Origin: Cyclina sinensis
Taxonomy: Eukaryota; Mollusca; Bivalvia; Venerida; Veneridae
Length of the DNA stretch: 64,000 bases
Direction: 5' to 3'
Assembly (NCBI GenBank): GCA_012932295.1
Contig: JAAONU010000010.1
Span: 21,402,047 to 21,466,046 of the forward strand
Positions 46,913-57,969 of this stretch are shown in pieces. Each line of letters begins with the position of its first letter. Position 1 is the stretch's first letter. The notes below the pieces were generated by a model. It was not told where the DNA came from. It did no database searches and was given only the letters and a program-made list of their open reading frames with translations. The translations under genes were made by a program, and so were the position numbers.

Positions 46913-49813
46913 GATGAGTCATATGAGGAGGTGTACACCGTGAGTGGAAGTTCATCCCAGGACCAGTCAGATAGTGAACCAGAGGTCGCAACAGAGGTTA
47001 TCGCCCCACAGAGGGGTCAAAATACAGCTGTAAAAAGTGCATTTGGTGCAAAAACTAGTTTGCCATCTCAGAATGTTTCCAGGGAGAATTCATGTTTGAG
47101 TGTTTCTCAGGGTATTTCATCCACGACCAGTAGCAATAAAATTGGACCAGTAAGTTCACAGAGACTGTCACCACAGCCTGTTAGTTCAAATTCAGGTCTA
47201 AATATTCAGAGGTCCAAAACACCTGCGCTTAATGATTTTACCAAAGATAGCCTGACAGATAGGTATAAAATAAATAAAACACCAGATAAAGACGTAACTG
47301 TACGACAGCGTCTGTCAAAAACTCCTGATCGGGAAATTGGTGCATGCAGACGTCATAGTTTCGCTGCTTCAAAACGTTTAAGCAAATCGTGTGACTCATT
47401 AGATTCATCTGGTAACGTAAGCAGGGATATCGATAGTAACTACGGACCTGAAATAACTCGGACTAAAAAGAAAGGAAAATTGAAGGAACACAGGCGCAAA
47501 GGAAAAAGGGCAGCAACTGTTCATACATTAGATACCGACCAATTGTTGCTCATTCTGAACTTGCAGATGCGTTATCTGCAAGAAACTCGGGACCAGCAAC
47601 AAAATAATTCAAATACAATTCAGCCAGGATCCAGGAGAGCAATAACCCCTCAGCCAGTTTCGCAGCGACCAATCATACCTCAGAAAATACGTTCGCATAC
47701 ACCCCAGCCTCCAAGAGCAAACCAAAGAGATAGGGACCAAGGAAATTTTAACACGTATCCACAGAATTACAATTGGAACCTGACTTCACAAGGTGGTGAT
47801 TATAACACTCACAGTGAAAATAGTTCCAGAAGAACATCAGAGTCAAGTGAAAGAAATTTTGAAGTTCCAAATGGACACAAAAGTAGCAACATTGTATATA
47901 AAGGCAGTGCTACTGAGTCAGAAAGTTACTTATTAACACAGCAAATGCACAGGACTGCACCACATATTCGTGAAGGATATAATCCATATATTCATGCGCA
48001 GTTTCAAAATAGTTCTGTGGATAATGTGCATTTTGTCACATATTCAGACAGCATGCTGAATAATCCACCAAACAAACCAAAGTCGCGTGCATCAGTTCAA
48101 AATTACTTTCTACCTCCACAGCCAATTCGTCGGGGAACTGGGAGTCAGCTTCCTCCTCAACCAGTTTCACGCATGAAATCTTCCGAACGTCAGTTGCCGG
48201 TTCAGCCGGTACAAAGAGGAAGCTCTGCCTTTCATATTGTTGATCGAAATGGTAAATGCAGAAGTCCTTCAGTACCGAATGAAAGATTTCCAGAAAAAAT
48301 TGTTTCTACCCCAAAGCGTAAACTACGAAAAGACAATGTAGACATTGCAATACGAGAAAATTTCAGTCTGAATCCTAAACCCTTTATTCTAATGGATGCC
48401 AAAGATATGGAATCCGGTTCAAGAACAAGAAATGGTAATACAAATCAAAATCAGCCGAAAGGAACGCTCATGATGAGAAACGAAAAGTATTTTCCAACTG
48501 ATAACCTTCCGCCATATTCCGGTCCCCCTTCCTATAAGGAGCATGTGTCATCTTGTAATACATCAGTTACTTCTTCTCTGTCATCTAACCCTGATGATGT
48601 CTACAGTTTACCTAAACGACGGGTTGTGACGGAACAAGAAACATCTATGGGAACAAGCACCTCTATATATAGAAACTATAATACGGACAGCAACATTTAT
48701 GAAAATGCTGAAATTAATCAGAGTGATAACTTTCAGCATCAGTCCAGAGGTCAAAGTCAGGAAATGATTTATAGTTGTCCAGCAAAAAGTAAAGTTAAGC
48801 AGTGCATTGTACCGGAAGACTACTACACGCAGATTGGTAACGTGAGTCGTGATGTTACTTACACAAACCATAGAAATGATGGTCTTCAAGACCAAGAGAT
48901 GATTCAGAAGCAGGTAATGAGAAACGTATATGGAAATTCCAGCAGCATTCGAGGTGAACCAGATCAGGTTAATGTGGCAGATTTTAATGGACAGATTGCC
49001 CCAGATGCACAATATCACGAATATGAAGACGTATATGACACACCCGGAAATGTTCAAGAAAATCTACCTCTGAACTCGGGGTCAAGTGTTGTCAAAACTT
49101 CATTCTCGGTAAATACTCAAGGAATTGCTAAGACTGTGCGAAAGTACAAATCAAATCCAAGAAGTCCCAAAAAGAACAGTAAGTCCCCATATCCTGTTTC
49201 AAATGTACATGTAAATACTCACCGTTTAGATTTTGTAAGTAGCGACAATATTCATCGAAATAAGCAGATATCTGACAGTGTAGAAAATGTTCATGCTGAA
49301 AATGTCAGTAGAATCCCGCAGATTAAATTGAATGACTTGGATGTTGAACCCACTGATAATTCAGATGATGATGTTTTTTTTAATGAGAGTCCGAATGTTG
49401 GTAAAGGTTACGGAAATCGAGAAAAATCCAGTGGAGAATGTAGTGTAATACAAATAAGTGAGAATGGAAATGAAGTGAGAAAAAATGCTGTTGTAGTAGA
49501 AAATCAAAATTACCAGGAAATTTCAGACTTTGATATTCTGTCTGAAGGTAATCAAGAACTTGGTCACATGGTGTCTGATTTTAGCAGTGAGGAAACTGAG
49601 AGAGGTTATATGAAAATGTCATTACCTGGAGGGAACATGGGTATACCAAATTTTACTCAGGTTCCAAACCAAGCAGCTCCTGTATCATCCAGTCAGAGAG
49701 AACTTCAGGGTCATGTGACTGAAGTGGCCAATCAGAACTTGAGGCAAATGCCTGATGGAATTGAAAATGCCTCTGGTGAGGAAAATGAAGATTTTGAAGA
49801 AACAGGAGTGTAG
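46913..49813 (+). CDS. Multi-span membrane protein, exon 4: 966-residue disordered tail
   Basis: After a long pyrimidine tract and AG (46911-46912) a single exon runs 2,901 nt to TAG at 49811-49813. It opens with DESYEEVYTVSGSSS and is rich in Ser, Asn, Gln, Pro and Arg, with no globular domain visible. Repeated PQPVS/QPVSR/QPVQR phrases occur (for example near 47155, 47650, 48110-48210). A WW-binding type PPxY pair LPPYSGPPSY lies near 48507-48536. Tyrosine motifs suited to SH2 binding include YENAE, YEDVYDTP and GYMKM (YxxM, PI3K-type, near 49603). A basic cluster KKKGKLKEHRRKGKR lies near 47464-47510. The tail is probably a cytosolic scaffold. A minus-strand open frame inside it (48608-49057) is a shadow. 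Confidence 0.85.
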   Translation, partial: DESYEEVYTVSGSSSQDQSDSEPEVATEVIAPQRGQNTAVKSAFGAKTSLPSQNVSRENSCLSVSQGISSTTSSNKIGPVSSQRLSPQPVSSNSGLNIQRSKTPALNDFTKDSLTDRYKINKTPDKDVTVRQRLSKTPDREIGACRRHSFAASKRLSKSCDSLDSSGNVSRDIDSNYGPEITRTKKKGKLKEHRRKGKRAATVHTLDTDQLLLILNLQMRYLQETRDQQQNNSNTIQPGSRRAITPQPVSQRPIIPQKIRSHTPQPPRANQRDRDQGNFNTYPQNYNWNLTSQGGDYNTHSENSSRRTSESSERNFEVPNGHKSSNIVYKGSATESESYLLTQQMHRTAPHIREGYNPYIHAQFQNSSVDNVHFVTYSDSMLNNPPNKPKSRASVQNYFLPPQPIRRGTGSQLPPQPVSRMKSSERQLPVQPVQRGSSAFHIVDRNGKCRSPSVPNERFPEKIVSTPKRKLRKDNVDIAIRENFSLNPKPFILMDAKDMESGSRTRNGNTNQNQPKGTLMMRNEKYFPTDNLPPYSGPPSYKEHVSSCNTSVTSSLSSNPDDVYSLPKRRVVTEQETSMGTSTSIYRNYNTDSNIYENAEINQSDNFQHQSRGQSQEMIYSCPAKSKVKQCIVPEDYYTQIGNVSRDVTYTNHRNDGLQDQEMIQKQVMRNVYGNSSSIRGEPDQVNVADFNGQIAPDAQYHEYEDVYDTPGNVQENLPLNSGSSVVKTSFSVNTQGIAKTVRKYKSNPRSPKKNSKSPYPVSNVHVNTHRLDFVSSDNIHRNKQISDSVENVHAENVSRIPQIKLNDLDVEPTDNSDDDVFFNESPNVGKGYGNREKSSGECSVIQISENGNEVRKNAVVVENQNYQEISDFDILSEGNQELGHMVSDFSSEETERGYMKMSLPGGNMGIPNFTQVPNQAAPVSSSQRELQGHVTEVANQNLRQMPDGIENASGEENEDFEETGV

Positions 49814-51470
49814 CAATGGTCAAATAAGAAGTGAATAGTCAGTAATGTGCAACAAAAATTGCTTTTGACAGTGTGTTCTGGGTATAAGTATTGTACTCAA
49901 AGATGTGTTCATATTGCAGTTGTCTGCAGATCAAAGGTGAGGTTGAAACTAGGGTATCAGCATATGAACAAAGGTATTGCATGTTTCATGCTAAAACTTT
50001 GAAATAATCACTGAGTTCAGAGCTGTAGTTGAAATTTGTAGACAAAAATATCTGCAGCAGTAACTCATGAAATCTTGATCTCAGAAGGAATTTTAGTTCA
50101 TATACTAGTATAGAAGTATATAGTAACCTTAGAAGATACAAATTATATTCTGTATTACTTTTCAGCTGTATCAGGAAAATTTTTGACAGCTAACATTATA
50201 AACTAAATGGAAAACAAGTAAATTTTGGAATGTTTTTGACAAGTTCTAGTTTAGCTGTATGTTCCATGCACTTCCCGTGATCAAGCTGCTTATGGGTTAT
50301 TTTTTTGTTACTTGTATATACATACAAGTTAGTTACCAAGAAAAAATGTTAGAAATGTACGTTTATTAGGAAGTAAATGTGCCAAAGGAGTCTTAGAATA
50401 ATGCAGTTGACATTGTATTAAGTATAATCTACAATATTATTATCGAGTGGTATTAAACGGACATGCTGTAAATTTGTAACTGATAATATAAAGAAGTACA
50501 TTATGTTTAAAGCATAGAGACCCATAGAAAGTGTTCATTTGTAATAAAATGATGTCCACCCATGTATAAATACAGCTATGTAGAAGAAGAAGAATATTGA
50601 TGTATTTAGTTAACCTCCTGCACTGTTAAAGTTTTGTCTGACACATTGACATACCATAATGATATTTTTAATGCTTTTCACATTTATATGGTTGTGAAGG
50701 AAAAGGAATGCTGAAGGAAAGGAATGCTGTAAAAAGTAAGTGTTTACACCTTGAATGACTCAAAATATTTTGCTTGAGGTTGGTGCCGATTAATACAGCC
50801 ATGCTCAAATTTTGAAGAAAAAAATCCATACATGTAGCTCTTTGTTAGTACACGTTCACCAGTATGACTAGCTGTAACAGTGCACATACGCTGTGTGCTA
50901 GGGTAATTGGTTAGTATCAAAAGCAAAGTAGTAACAGTAAGTAGAATTTTGGTCAGTTATATTTCTGTTAGTCTGATCCTTGTGAAACTTGGAGAGAATT
51001 GTCTTCAGTCCAGAAATAAGATTATGTACAGATTAACCCTTAACCTGCTGGAACCGAAAGTGATTAGCCTTTGCCACCAGTATAGAGCCAGGCCAGCCTG
51101 CACATCCGTGCAGTCTGACCAGGCTCTATACTGTTGGTAGCTCCATTTTTGTATTTTGATATTGAAATCCCTTAAACATTGAATGGACTGTTCCAAATTC
51201 AAAGCTGGGCAAATCCATTACAAAATTTCAGCATGTTCAGGGTTAAATCATTTGCTTTTATTAAGTTACTCTTGCCTTTCTCGATTAAGTTTTTGAACTT
51301 AGAAGTGTTAGATACTGGCCAGTGTTCAAAATGGTTTTTTTTTTTTTTTTTCTTTCTAGATTTAGATTTTATTTTGTTAATATGAACTTTTTCGCATCTT
51401 GTTTAAAGATTATGGAAGAACTATAATGGTTGATTATATAAATATTGATGAACAATTAATTGATAATAAA
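49814..51470 (+). other. 3' UTR of the multi-span membrane gene, with poly(A) signals
   Basis: AATAAA occurs at 50543-50548 and again at 51465-51470. The distal one would include the MITE at 51033-51246 in the UTR. No coding feature was seen. Confidence 0.5.
51033..51246 (-). mobile_element. MITE family C, copy 2 (inverted)
   Basis: 214 bp bounded by TTAACCCTTAACCTGCTG and CATGTTCAGGGTTAA, a near-perfect TIR pair. The internal stem TATAGAGCCAGG..CCAGGCTCTATA is at 51081-51132. Very similar to the copies at 26585 and 59458. Confidence 0.9.
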
Positions 51471-54400
51471 TATTGTATCCTTGATTGTGTAAATGTTTTA
51501 TTTTAGGGTCGGCTTTTACAGGTATCAAGTATGTCGTAGTTTATCATCAGTACAATTTCTCAAATGACCGTCAACCCCTCCAGAGCTTAGTATTGTTTGG
51601 CTGTGGGAGGTAGTACATAAATATTACGTCTGACAGGGTGACAGTAAAATTGTCAACTTGAGAAATACAGAAAGCATCCAATTCCAGACACCCATGGTAC
51701 TTTTGCATGCAGTTTGGTTTGAACTGAAGTACTTGAGTGAGGGATTAAACTCGACTACCCAGGATAACGTGTCCTGTGCATTATCACTGGATCACCCCTA
51801 ATAGTAACATCTGTGAACGACACCAAATTTTTGTCATTGGTTGAAAACTGATTTATGGTCTTGTCAGATAGTCAGTGTGCCATTCTTAAGTTCCAGTGTG
51901 GTTAGATTTCGTTGGAGATTAACTCTGCACTGGTAAAATCCCTTTCTGCAGAACAGAAGCTCTACAGCCAGTCTTAAAAAAAATAGCTGAATATTGGTGT
52001 AAAATCAAGCTATTTGTCACAGCGACTTTTTGCAAGTGATATTTTAAATATGGCATTTTGCACATTCCAGTTTCAAGGCGGATAACTTAATGACATTAAT
52101 ATCTTGATAATTTTATGAGCCAGTTAACTTGGACATAACCAAGTAAAGTAATAAAACCATAAAAGTGTTAATAAAATCTGTGTAATTCATTAAAAAAATA
52201 AACCTCGACAAGAATAGTTTCAGTATTTTTATTTACAATTTTACTCATAACAAATATGTCATAACTTTTTCTAATACACAATAACTGATTCAAGAAGCAA
52301 ATAGTTTGACAATATTCAGAATCACAAATACTACCACAATTTCTCGCATGTCGCTAGTTTTATAACAAATGTCTAATTATATCATACTTTTTGATAATAA
52401 CGGTATCACTTAACAGTGTTTGAAACGAATGACTACAAACTGTAAATTGATGCATCTATTGTCTAGATGTGAGATGCAATTAAGATATTTGTTACAAAAT
52501 CAGTGACCCTGTGAGAAAATGTGGAGGTATTTGTGTTTTTGCATACCGTCAACAGACTGAGAACCAACAGATTTAACAAATGTGCTGCCTCACAAACCTG
52601 TCTATAACACAAAGTCGCATACACACCAGACCACCCTTATGTGGGATTTGAACCCACGCGTGCTTCATCATGAGTAACTTGGAAAAATCAAAAACGCTCA
52701 AGACCTCTGCACCAACATGTCAATAACCGGACGCAGTTACCACAGGTTCAATTTATCTGACTCCCAGGCAGACGCACTCTGGTCTATTACAGTTGAAAAG
52801 AAATGGATTTATATGTACATCTTAAATTTTCTAATAAATATTCTGTTATGTTATCAAAGCATTTGCTAAGGATGAAAATATGTAATGGCCATTCCAGTAA
52901 AACATTATCCCTCCCCAGGAAGGCAAAATAAATACTGTTGGGGTCGTCTTCTTTTTTTTATATGGGGTGGCTTGTCAAATTTCTAAAGAGGGTTGGTCCA
53001 TTTTAAAAACGCCTTTTACTGGAATGGTCTTAATACAGTGATTTACATGAAAATTCTTGCAACATGTATGGCCTCATTGACATGTTCCTGAAACAGCATA
53101 AGTAATAAAAACTTACACATGCAAATTAAAGTCTTTTCTGGGCACCCAATACCACACTGGACAAAAGAGGAGAACCACATCTATAAACATGCATCACCTT
53201 GGTAGAAGCATGTATCTGACCCTAGTAAGGCAAAATAAATTCTGTTGGTTAAGTGGTGGGGAGATCTTTTTATACAGGAGGTCTTTTCTTGTCAAACCTT
53301 TGAAGGCAATTAGTCCATTTTGGAAGTACCTTTTTGGGGTGGGATATTTGTTTCACTGGCTTTTATACATGTGTTAGAAAAAAAGAATGAAAACGTTCAA
53401 ACTACAGTAACAACATTAAAATATTTACTGTCAAGACAATGGAACTAGTATTGGGAAATCGTATTTTTTTCAAGAACCCATTTAAAACACAGCTCTGAAC
53501 AGGCTGCTGTCATTTCTTGTTGCCATGGTGATCGATGCACTGACCCAGATCTGAACTTGTATTATTCGCCTTTCAGTAAGTTTTCAATAAATACCCCTAT
53601 CAAAAATAAATAGGCCAGGCCAAATCGATGGAAAAGTCTATTTTAAGAACTTTATCTGGCTATGAGTTAAGCTCAAGTTATCTTTACAATACTCTTGTTT
53701 TAGCTAGTTATACAAAACGAGACCAAAAAATATCGAAAATGTGATACCTAAAACTACAGATGAAGACCGGCTTCATTTATTGCAACCTGAGATAACAAGG
53801 TGCAAAATATTCTATACCAGCTTTGAATAGTATTCTGAGAATACTACAACCATTTTAGAAATAGATGACTTGTCTACACATTCAAGATGCGTTAAAGCAA
53901 TGTGAGGGTTGAATGAAAAAAGGGCTGCTTCTTAAATAATAGCACTTAAATTTTTTTCTCAGGCCTAAAATAAAATACTGTTTCCCGTCTCATAACCCAT
54001 GTCAGTTTAGGTAGGTTAGGTAGGTAAGTAAAATACTTTTTTTTAATCTAAAATATTTTTTATTGATTATATAATTTATATTTCTGAATTAAATGGCTTT
54101 CAAAGGAACAGCAATTGTGAGTGCTTAGCATCTGTTCAAAGTTTAGAACCAAAGTTTCAAAGTTTTATTCAATATATACATCCCAATTTGTATATTTACA
54201 ATGCAATGAGTCAAATATAAAGATGTGATTATCATTGACATACTTAGCTTCCATGTGCAATAAAAAATACTATTGTTTTGCAATAAAGTTTTTGCTATGA
54301 TTTTTGTGGGTAGGTAGCTGTAGGGGAAACAAACAATATTTTATTTTAAGCCTCATTCACCCCTTGATTGGTACAGCTGGCTTTGTCTACAAGAAACTAA

Positions 54401-55200
54401 CTTACATGCAAACATTTTTTTTAATACTAAAATTAATTTAAATAGCTGAATATATACATTTATAAATTCGTAACATGTGCACCTACTGTCCAGAAATATG
54501 AAGAATGAAGAAATTTTAATAACTTTTCCATCCCAAAAATGCCTTTCTAATGCTTGTTTAATGAACAGATATTCAAAATAGCTTATACATTCGTACCTTG
54601 AATACCTCTAACATGAGCAGTTGATACCTTTAACAGAATAAATCACAATGTACTACTTGGAAACTTTGGACTGAACACAAGTCTTGTGGTTTTTTTAACA
54701 AAACAAAAAAAATCTTTAACTTCTTGTGACATGATTTGTTGAAAATAATTATTCAGTAACAAAAAAGAAATTCAAACTCTATAATGAAGCAGTAACTAAC
54801 AACATGTATCTTCAAATAAAAATGAGCCACGAGTTTTCACATACACACTTCTGAATCACATGATGAAGTCTTCATTACTGAAGTACTGAGTCTTCAAATT
54901 CAATCATGTCATCATTAAAGAACTATTGAGACTTCACAGGCAATCATGTCATGATTTAAAAAGTACTGAATATTGACATATGTAATTATGTCTTCAATCA
55001 TAAATGTTGAGTCTTCACATATACACATGTTTTCAATTATCCAGAACTGAGACTTCACATATGATCTTCACATATCAACCTGTCTATATTTTAAGCCTAC
55101 ATGTATCTAGTTTTCACATAAAATCATGTCTTCATTTAGGAATGCAGAGTCTTCACATATAAACATGTCTTCATTTAGAACTACCATGTATGTCTTCACC
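51471..55200. other. Intergenic region between convergent genes
   Basis: AT-rich. It includes a small TIR element at 52889-53027 (CCATTCCAGTAAAA and its complement) with a related second copy lacking clear ends near 53215-53345 (GGCAAAATAAATTCTGTTGG). There is also a tRNA-like B box on the minus strand near 52640 (GTGGGATTTGAACCCACG). The 3' UTR of SEC11 may extend in from the right. No gene was supported. Confidence 0.5.
52889..53027. mobile_element. 139-bp TIR element
   Basis: Perfect 14-bp inverted ends CCATTCCAGTAAAA / TTTTACTGGAATGG surround a T-rich core containing GGCAAAATAAATACTGTTGG. No target-site duplication was identified. Confidence 0.6.
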
Positions 55201-55290
55201 TATATTCAAATCTTTATTTATAATCTATCAAACCTGCACATATAATCTTTGAGTTATTCACATATAGAATAGCCATTCACACACCTTTTA
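54840..55290. repeat. Irregular repeat of CTTCACATAT / CATGTCTTCATT phrases
   Basis: Degenerate units of about 40-45 bp combining 'gagtcttcacatat' and 'atgtcttcatt' recur roughly ten times. It lies about 0.5-1 kb downstream of the SEC11 stop on the minus strand and may overlap its 3' UTR. Confidence 0.7.
55205..55212 (-). terminator. Candidate poly(A) signal for SEC11
   Basis: The + strand CTTTATTT is AAATAAAG on the minus strand, about 620 nt past the SEC11 stop codon. Other AATAAA complements exist further on, so this is only a candidate. Confidence 0.3.
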
Positions 55291-55829
55291 CCAGATCCCT
55301 TCTCCATTTAATCAATTATGTGAACAGTATCAAAAAATACCAAAAACCTAAATAGAAAATAGAATAACAACAAATCAAGAAAAATGTTCCACAAAAATTG
55401 CAACTACTTTGGCAGAATTTTGTTTTAATTAGGTACTGTATTGCAAGAATTCTTTAAAAAAATATTGAAAAATATATCGTAACCATATCAAAGTATACCA
55501 GATGAATGATGAACGGTTCTGATTTAACAAATATTACTTCAAATTTTTAGTTCATTCATAAGCATTTTTTCATTATAACAAATATAACTTCAAATTTTCA
55601 GTCTGTTAAGAAATATGTCTCATGAATGTTTATATCTTTAATACGGCAAAAAAACCCAAAAACACTGCAACTCTGACAAACTAATATTTAGTAAATGGAC
55701 CACAAAGTTGTCTCCCTTCTTTCATGATCAGAGTTACCAAAACATGACTGATGCCTGTTGCAAAAACTATGACAAGTACAGATGATCATTTTGATGTGTA
55801 CGCAGTGAAGATCCTAAGACAGTCTTTGG

Positions 55830-55880
55830 TTATTCTCGATGTATCAATACAAACAGTCCTAAACAGGCTAGAATAGCATA
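55830..55880 (-). CDS. SEC11A: Signal peptidase catalytic subunit SEC11, last exon
   Basis: Acceptor TTTATTTTTCAG|, then 17 codons reading YAILACLGLFVLIHRE and a stop. This is the C-terminal hydrophobic segment of SEC11, whose animal versions end in a similar ..LLGLFVLVHRE. It joins in phase 0 to the exon at 57912-57969. The segment probably contributes the C-terminal membrane contact of the subunit in the ER membrane. The symbol follows the animal SEC11A/SEC11C family; invertebrates usually have one copy. Confidence 0.9.
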   Translation of the reverse strand, partial: YAILACLGLFVLIHRE

Positions 55881-55950
55881 CTGAAAAATAAAAACAGAAA
55901 TACGTTAATATCAGGATGTAAGTTTTCAAATACCATAGAATTTGTTTAAC

Positions 55951-56050
55951 ACCGTCTCCGTGGCCTAGTGGTTAAGGTGTCTCCTTACAGAGCGGAAGAT
56001 CGAAGGTTCTAGTCCTTTCAGGGGCTTGTTCTGACATGGCCAATTGGTGA
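55951..56050 (+). mobile_element. tRNA-derived SINE head in SEC11 intron
   Basis: CCGTCTCCGTGGCCTAGTGG (A box) and CGAAGGTTCTAGTCC (B-box-like, 55999-56013) are spaced as in tRNA-derived SINEs and followed by TTCTGACATGGCC. Opposite in orientation to SEC11. Confidence 0.65.
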
Positions 56051-56189
56051 CCTGCCAGCTAATTAAGAATGGTTACCAACTGCATGTTTGCCAGGCATGT
56101 AGAATAAAAAATCGGGGAGTAAATGTGTACATAAATAGAGATGTCTAATAAGCCCGGTAGGCTGACCCTTTTCAGTAGGCGTGACACTA

Positions 56190-57395
56190 AAATAAACAAG
56201 CACTTTATATAAACAAGAAATGTTTGTAAAACATAAATGCCCCCTGGCAGCACCTAATTGCTTGTGGTTGGGCCAAAGCGTTCTCTAGTTATTGATCAGA
56301 AACCGTTTTTAGGATCAAGGTCCCTGTGGCCTTGACCTTTGATCTAATGACCTCAAAATCAATAGGAGTCATTTACTGGTCATGACCAACCAGCACACCA
56401 AGTTTGGTGAACCTATGTCAAAGCATTCTCTAGTTATTGATCGGAAACCGTTTTTTAGAGTCAAAGTCTCTGTGAGCTTGACCTTTGACCTAATGAGCTC
56501 AAAATCAATAGAGTGTCATCTACTGGTGATGACCAACCAGCATACCAAGTTTGGTGAACCTAGGTCAAAGCGTTCTCTAGTTATTGATCGGAAACCGTTT
56601 TTAAGATGAAAGTCTCTGTGATCTTGACCTTTGACCTAATGACCTCAAAGTCAATAGGGGTCATCTACTGGTGATGACCAACCAGCATACCAAGTTTGGT
56701 GAACCTAGGTCAAAGCATTCTCTAGTTATTGATCGGAAACCGTTTTAAGGATGAAAGTCTCTGTGATCTTGACCTTTGACCTAATGACCTCAAAGTCAAA
56801 AGAGGGTCATCTACTGGTGATGACCAAAAAGCATACCAAGTTTGGTGAACCTAGGTCAAAGCGTGCTCTAGTTATTGATCGGAAACCGTTTTTAGGATGA
56901 AGGTCCCTGTGATCTTGAACTTTGACCTAATGACCTCAAAATCAATAGGTGTCATCTACTGGTGATGACCAACCAGCATACCAAGTTTGGTGAACCTAGG
57001 TCAAAGCGTTCTCTAGTTATTGGTCGGTAACGTTTCTACCTACAAGGTCAATGTGACCTTGACTTTTGACCCCTTGACCCAAAAATCAATAGGGGTCATC
57101 TACTGGTGATGGACAATCATCCTACCAAGTTTGAAGTTCTTAGGCCTGAGCGTTCTTTAGTTATTGGTCGGAAACCGTTTCTACCTACAAGGTCAATGTG
57201 ACCTTGACCTTTGACCCCTTGACCCCAAAATCAATAGGGGTCATCTACTGGTGATGGACAATCATCCTACCAAGTTTGAAGTTCCTAGGACTAAGCATTC
57301 TTTAGTTATTTGTTGGAAACCATTTGGTCTACGGACCGACCAACAGACAGACAAATGCAAAGCAATATACCCCCACTTCTTTGAAGAGGGAGCAT
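56190..57395. repeat. 146-bp satellite-like array, eight units
   Basis: The phrase TCTCTAGTTATTGATCGGAA recurs at about 56281, 56426, 56573, 56718, 56864, 57009, 57152 and 57298 (period 143-147). Each unit carries TTGACCTTTGACC, TCATCTACTGGTGATGACC and CCAAGTTTGGTGAACCTAGG. The last two units diverge, and the array ends in an ACGGACCGACCAACAGACAG terminus and GGGAGCATAATA, like the ends of the monomer elements at 5.6 and 15.0 kb. It lies in the SEC11 intron; the open frame across it is a by-product. Confidence 0.92.
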
Positions 57396-57634
57396 AATAA
57401 ATGCATATATTTTTCAGTGATTCTTATTGCTTTCAAGGAAACGTCTTTTGAATATTTTTCCAGCCTGAAGTGAGCTCGTTAAAAAAGAAATAGTTGCACA
57501 AATTTTCCTAATCATTGTTCTTCATTGAGCATATCATAATAGTTAATGCCATTTTCTGTTGTTTTTTTTGTCTCTTGGTCATCCATGCATAATACAAAAA
57601 AATAAAACAGTTTGAGGAAAAGCTGTTCATTTGT

Positions 57635-57905
57635 CTTTTAATGTAGAACAGAAATTAATGAACAAACTAAGTAAATTCATGAACAAACAATACAAATTCA
57701 TAAACAAACTATGTAAATTCATGAACAATCTATGTAAATTCATGAACAAACAATACAAATTCATAAACAAACTATGTAAATTCATGAACAATCTATGTAA
57801 ATTCATGAACAATTTATGTAAATTCATGAACAAACTATGTAAATTCATGAACAAACTATGTAAATCCATGAACAAACTATGTAAATTCACAAACAATGTA
57901 AATAC
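57635..57905. repeat. 21-bp tandem repeat directly after a SEC11 splice donor
   Basis: About twelve units of GTAAATTCATGAACAAACTAT with variants. The period is seven codons, so both strands stay open. It starts only a few bases into the intron after the SEC11 exon 57912-57969 and is in frame with it on the minus strand. Confidence 0.95.
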
Positions 57906-57911
57906 ACCAAC

Positions 57912-57969
57912 CTTAAACTTGGGATAATCATTCATCAATATAGTGACAATTCCAACATAAGGCACAAAC
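57912..57969 (-). CDS. SEC11A: SEC11, exon 4 of those seen
   Basis: Acceptor TTTATTCACAG| and donor AAG|GTTGGT bound 58 nt. With GG from the previous exon it reads G-FVPYVGIVTILMNDYPKFK, near-identical to the conserved C-terminal domain of SEC11 (usual FVPYIGIVTILMNDYPKFK). Ends in phase 0. Confidence 0.93.

Noticed and set aside
48608..49057. 149-codon minus-strand open frame
   Set aside because: A shadow of the tail exon; the + strand frame is 966 residues and joined by proper splice sites.
56382..56609. 75-codon frame with two repeated halves
   Set aside because: Generated by two units of the 146-bp array.
57631..57927. Lys/Asn-rich + strand frame encoding heptads
   Set aside because: By-product of the 21-bp repeat, which is open on both strands; only the minus frame has a biological link (SEC11).
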